A model generated the notes under the pieces. The model did no database searches. It worked only from the letters and a program-made list of their open reading frames with translations, and had not been told where the DNA came from. From the NCBI GenBank assembly GCA_002291945.1, contig DBAZ01000062.1, positions 1 through 25,489 on the forward strand: a stretch of DNA of 25,489 bases, in the 5' to 3' direction. The translations under genes and the position numbers were made by a program. Numbering within the stretch: position 1 is the first letter of the stretch; each line of letters begins with the position of its first letter. The stretch is from Tepidimonas sp. UBA997 (GTDB lineage: Bacteria > Pseudomonadota > Gammaproteobacteria > Burkholderiales > Burkholderiaceae_C). Positions 24,326-25,489 of this stretch are shown piece after piece.

Positions 24326-24356
24326 ATCATAATTCTTTTTATGCCAATTTTTGCAA
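24326..24356 (-). promoter_or_regulatory. Possible glmS promoter
   Basis: On the minus strand TTGCAA (24356-24351) and TATGAT (24331-24326) are separated by 19 bases, longer than ideal. A start near 24319 would leave a leader of about 42 bases before glmS. The region 24320-24410 is clearly richer in A and T than its surroundings and must hold the promoters of both glmS and the Lrp-type gene; TATAAG at 24359-24364 is a possible plus-strand -10 box. Confidence 0.3.
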
Positions 24357-24380
24357 CATATAAGCTAAACTGGCGGGTGG

Positions 24381-24395
24381 TGCAATCCAATTGCA
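24381..24395. promoter_or_regulatory. Perfect 6-3-6 palindrome before the Lrp-type gene, candidate operator
   Basis: TGCAAT-CCA-ATTGCA is a perfect inverted repeat ending 14 bases before the start codon of the regulator. TGCAAT recurs at 24411-24416, inside the first codons, and a looser TGCCAA-TTT-TTGCAA lies at 24342-24356. A row of related half-sites fits autoregulation by an Lrp/AsnC-family protein, which bind as multimers to several spaced sites. Confidence 0.45.
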
Positions 24396-24409
24396 TTAGA
24401 AGGCTTTTT

Positions 24410-24919
24410 ATGCAATCTATTGATCTCGATGCCATCGACCTGCAACTGCTGGCCGCCTTGCAGACCGACGCCAGCGAACCCCATCACCAGCGCGCCGCAC
24501 GCTGCCGGATTGCGCCAGCCACGGCGTTGCGGCGCGTGCGGCGGCTGGAGCAACTGGGGCTGATCGAACGCACCGTGGCGCTGCTGCAGCCCGAGCGGCT
24601 GGCTGCCGCGCTGGGCCACGGGCTGACGGCCATCGTGGAAGTGACGCTGGACACGCAAGCCGAAGAACAGTTGCTGGCCTTTGAACAACGGGCCGCCGCC
24701 AACCCGGCGGTGCAGCAGTTGTACCGGGTCAGCCCGGGGCCAGACTTCGTGTTGATCGTGGCCGTGCGCGACATGCCCGGCTACCAAGCACTGGCCCAGA
24801 CCCTGTTCACCCAGTACCAGCAGGTGCGGCACGTGAAGGCTTATTTCAGCCTCAAACGGAGCAAATTTTTGCCTGCGCAGCCCCTGCCCAGCCCGGAATC
24901 ACGCCAAGTGGGCGCATAA
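24410..24919 (+). CDS. Lrp/AsnC-family transcriptional regulator
   Basis: DNA-binding regulator of 169 residues. The N-terminal helix-turn-helix runs from LDAIDLQLLAALQTDASEP to the recognition helix and wing (IAPATALRRVRRLEQLGLIERTVALL, about residues 34-60). The C-terminal ligand-binding RAM domain is LTAIVEVTLDTQAEEQLLAFEQRAAANPAVQQLYRVSPGPDFVLIVAVRDMPGYQALAQTLF, with the usual pattern of strands and helices; ligands are typically amino acids. The HTH segment between helices 1 and 2 (HHQRAARCRI) departs from the common ELA-x-x-VGLS wording. ATG 24410 starts MQSIDLDAID; no strong ribosome site is visible before it (AAGGCTTTTT). It diverges from glmS over 132 bases, so it might regulate glmS or, more commonly, itself. 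Confidence 0.92.
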   Translation: MQSIDLDAIDLQLLAALQTDASEPHHQRAARCRIAPATALRRVRRLEQLGLIERTVALLQPERLAAALGHGLTAIVEVTLDTQAEEQLLAFEQRAAANPAVQQLYRVSPGPDFVLIVAVRDMPGYQALAQTLFTQYQQVRHVKAYFSLKRSKFLPAQPLPSPESRQVGA

Positions 24920-24995
24920 TTTTGGGAACCTCATGGCCCGTAGCCGGTCATCCCAGTGCCTTTTCATTCTTTGCCCGTATCCGGAGGATTACCGC

Positions 24996-25454
24996 ATGAC
25001 CACGCTGGCGCAAGCCCGATCCCTGTTTGCTCTCCTCGTTCTCGCGTTCGCGGTCATCATGCCTGCTTGGGCGCAGGAGTTGGTGAGCGTGCGCAACCCG
25101 ACAGTGAACCTGCGGGCGGCTCCCAGCACCGACGCGCCAATCCTGTTCCGGCTCGCTCAGGGCTATCCGCTGCAGGTGCTGGAGCGCCGCGGCAACTGGT
25201 TGCGCGTCCAAGACTTCGAAGGCGACCAGGGCTGGATCGCCCGCAACGTGACCGCCGACGTGCCGCATCACATCGTCAAGAGCAAGCGCATCAACCTGCG
25301 CAGCGGGCCGGGCACCAACCACGCCATCGTGGGCAGTGCGAACTACGGCGATCTCTTGCGCACGGTGCGCCGCCAAGGCAACTGGGTGCAGGTGCAAAAC
25401 CCCAACGGGCGCGGCAACGCGTGGGTGGCCAGCAATCTGGTCTGGGGCTGGTGA
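24996..25454 (+). CDS. Secreted SH3b-domain protein (two bacterial SH3 domains)
   Basis: Exported protein of 152 residues. A signal peptide with a basic start and hydrophobic core (MTTLAQARSLFALLVLAFAVIMPAWAQE) has a good cleavage site after AWA. Two bacterial SH3 domains follow, at about residues 32-84 (TVNLRAAPSTDAPILFRLAQGYPLQVL...GNWLRVQD...GWIARN) and 92-150 (RINLRSGPGTNHAIVGSANYGDLLRTV...GNWVQVQN...AWVASNLVW). Both keep the NLR-x-x-P-x-T pattern. Such domains usually bind cell-wall peptides, so it probably acts in the periplasm on or near peptidoglycan; no catalytic domain is attached. ATG 24996 has GGAGG about 7 bases upstream; the open frame further upstream is unsupported. CATAAT at 24915-24920 is a weak -10 candidate. 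Confidence 0.92.
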   Translation: MTTLAQARSLFALLVLAFAVIMPAWAQELVSVRNPTVNLRAAPSTDAPILFRLAQGYPLQVLERRGNWLRVQDFEGDQGWIARNVTADVPHHIVKSKRINLRSGPGTNHAIVGSANYGDLLRTVRRQGNWVQVQNPNGRGNAWVASNLVWGW

Positions 25455-25489
25455 TCAGCCCTCGCCCTTCAGCGGGCCTTTGAGTGGGC
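25455..25489 (-). other. Possible 3' end of a minus-strand gene at the window edge
   Basis: On the minus strand a frame that is open from the window edge ends with TGA at 25457-25455, reading PLKGPLKGEG before the stop. The stop abuts that of the SH3b gene. Eleven codons are too few for identification, and the stretch could simply be intergenic; GCCC and GGGC arms at 25464-25475 could also form a small hairpin. Confidence 0.2.

Noticed and set aside
24278..24409. glmS ribozyme or other riboswitch in the glmS leader
   Set aside because: The space is AT-rich with no matching pseudoknot-like pairing, and the ribozyme is known from Gram-positive bacteria.
1..25489. Mobile elements, CRISPR, toxin-antitoxin or other defence systems
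   Set aside because: No transposase, integrase, repeat-spacer array, restriction enzyme or small toxin-like pair was seen on either strand; all sizeable genes fit housekeeping, transport or signalling families.

Overview
The window looks like ordinary chromosome from a high-GC betaproteobacterium, most likely Burkholderiales close to Comamonadaceae or related genera. The basis is protein character rather than any rRNA or database match: the proteobacterial-type GshA next to GshB, the metX-metW pair, the kdsD-kdsC-lptC order, a GGDEF-EAL protein beside cheW-mcp, and strongly G/C-ending codons throughout. I see no insertion sequence, phage gene, integrase, CRISPR array, tRNA or rRNA. Coding density is very high, and many gene pairs overlap by 1 to 4 bases.

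Layout, left to right. Positions 68-2322 (minus) hold the glutathione operon gshA-gshB. Positions 2420-6910 (minus) hold a signalling cluster: cheW, a membrane chemoreceptor and a PAS-PAS-GGDEF-EAL cyclic-di-GMP enzyme. A small conserved protein of unknown function (7035-7652, plus) converges on apt (adenine salvage, minus). Divergent from apt is kdsD-kdsC-lptC (8329-10564, plus), for Kdo synthesis and LPS transport. The usual lptA-lptB partners do not follow. Next comes a cold-shock-type RRM protein with its own terminator (minus).

Positions 11440-13217 (plus) hold metX-metW for methionine synthesis, behind a structured leader. An EamA-type exporter (minus) converges on metW. A patatin-like lipase and a GntP-family permease (minus, overlapping stop/start) diverge from a four-gene plus-strand run: ABC ATPase, two-module FtsX-type permease, HlyD/MacA-type adaptor and MFS transporter (16836-22344). 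glmS (minus) converges on that run and diverges from an Lrp/AsnC regulator (plus). A secreted protein with two SH3b domains closes the window.

The most informative non-coding observations are: three GATAAT boxes placed exactly 6 or 7 bases before the ATG of apt, kdsD and the ABC ATPase, which suggests leaderless transcripts; a perfect 6-3-6 palindrome between the patatin and ABC genes; another perfect 6-3-6 palindrome in front of the Lrp gene; and a nested stem-loop ending in a T run just before metX. I did not find a clearly new biological system. The best leads are regulatory sites and two gene associations, patatin-GntP and ABC-MFS.
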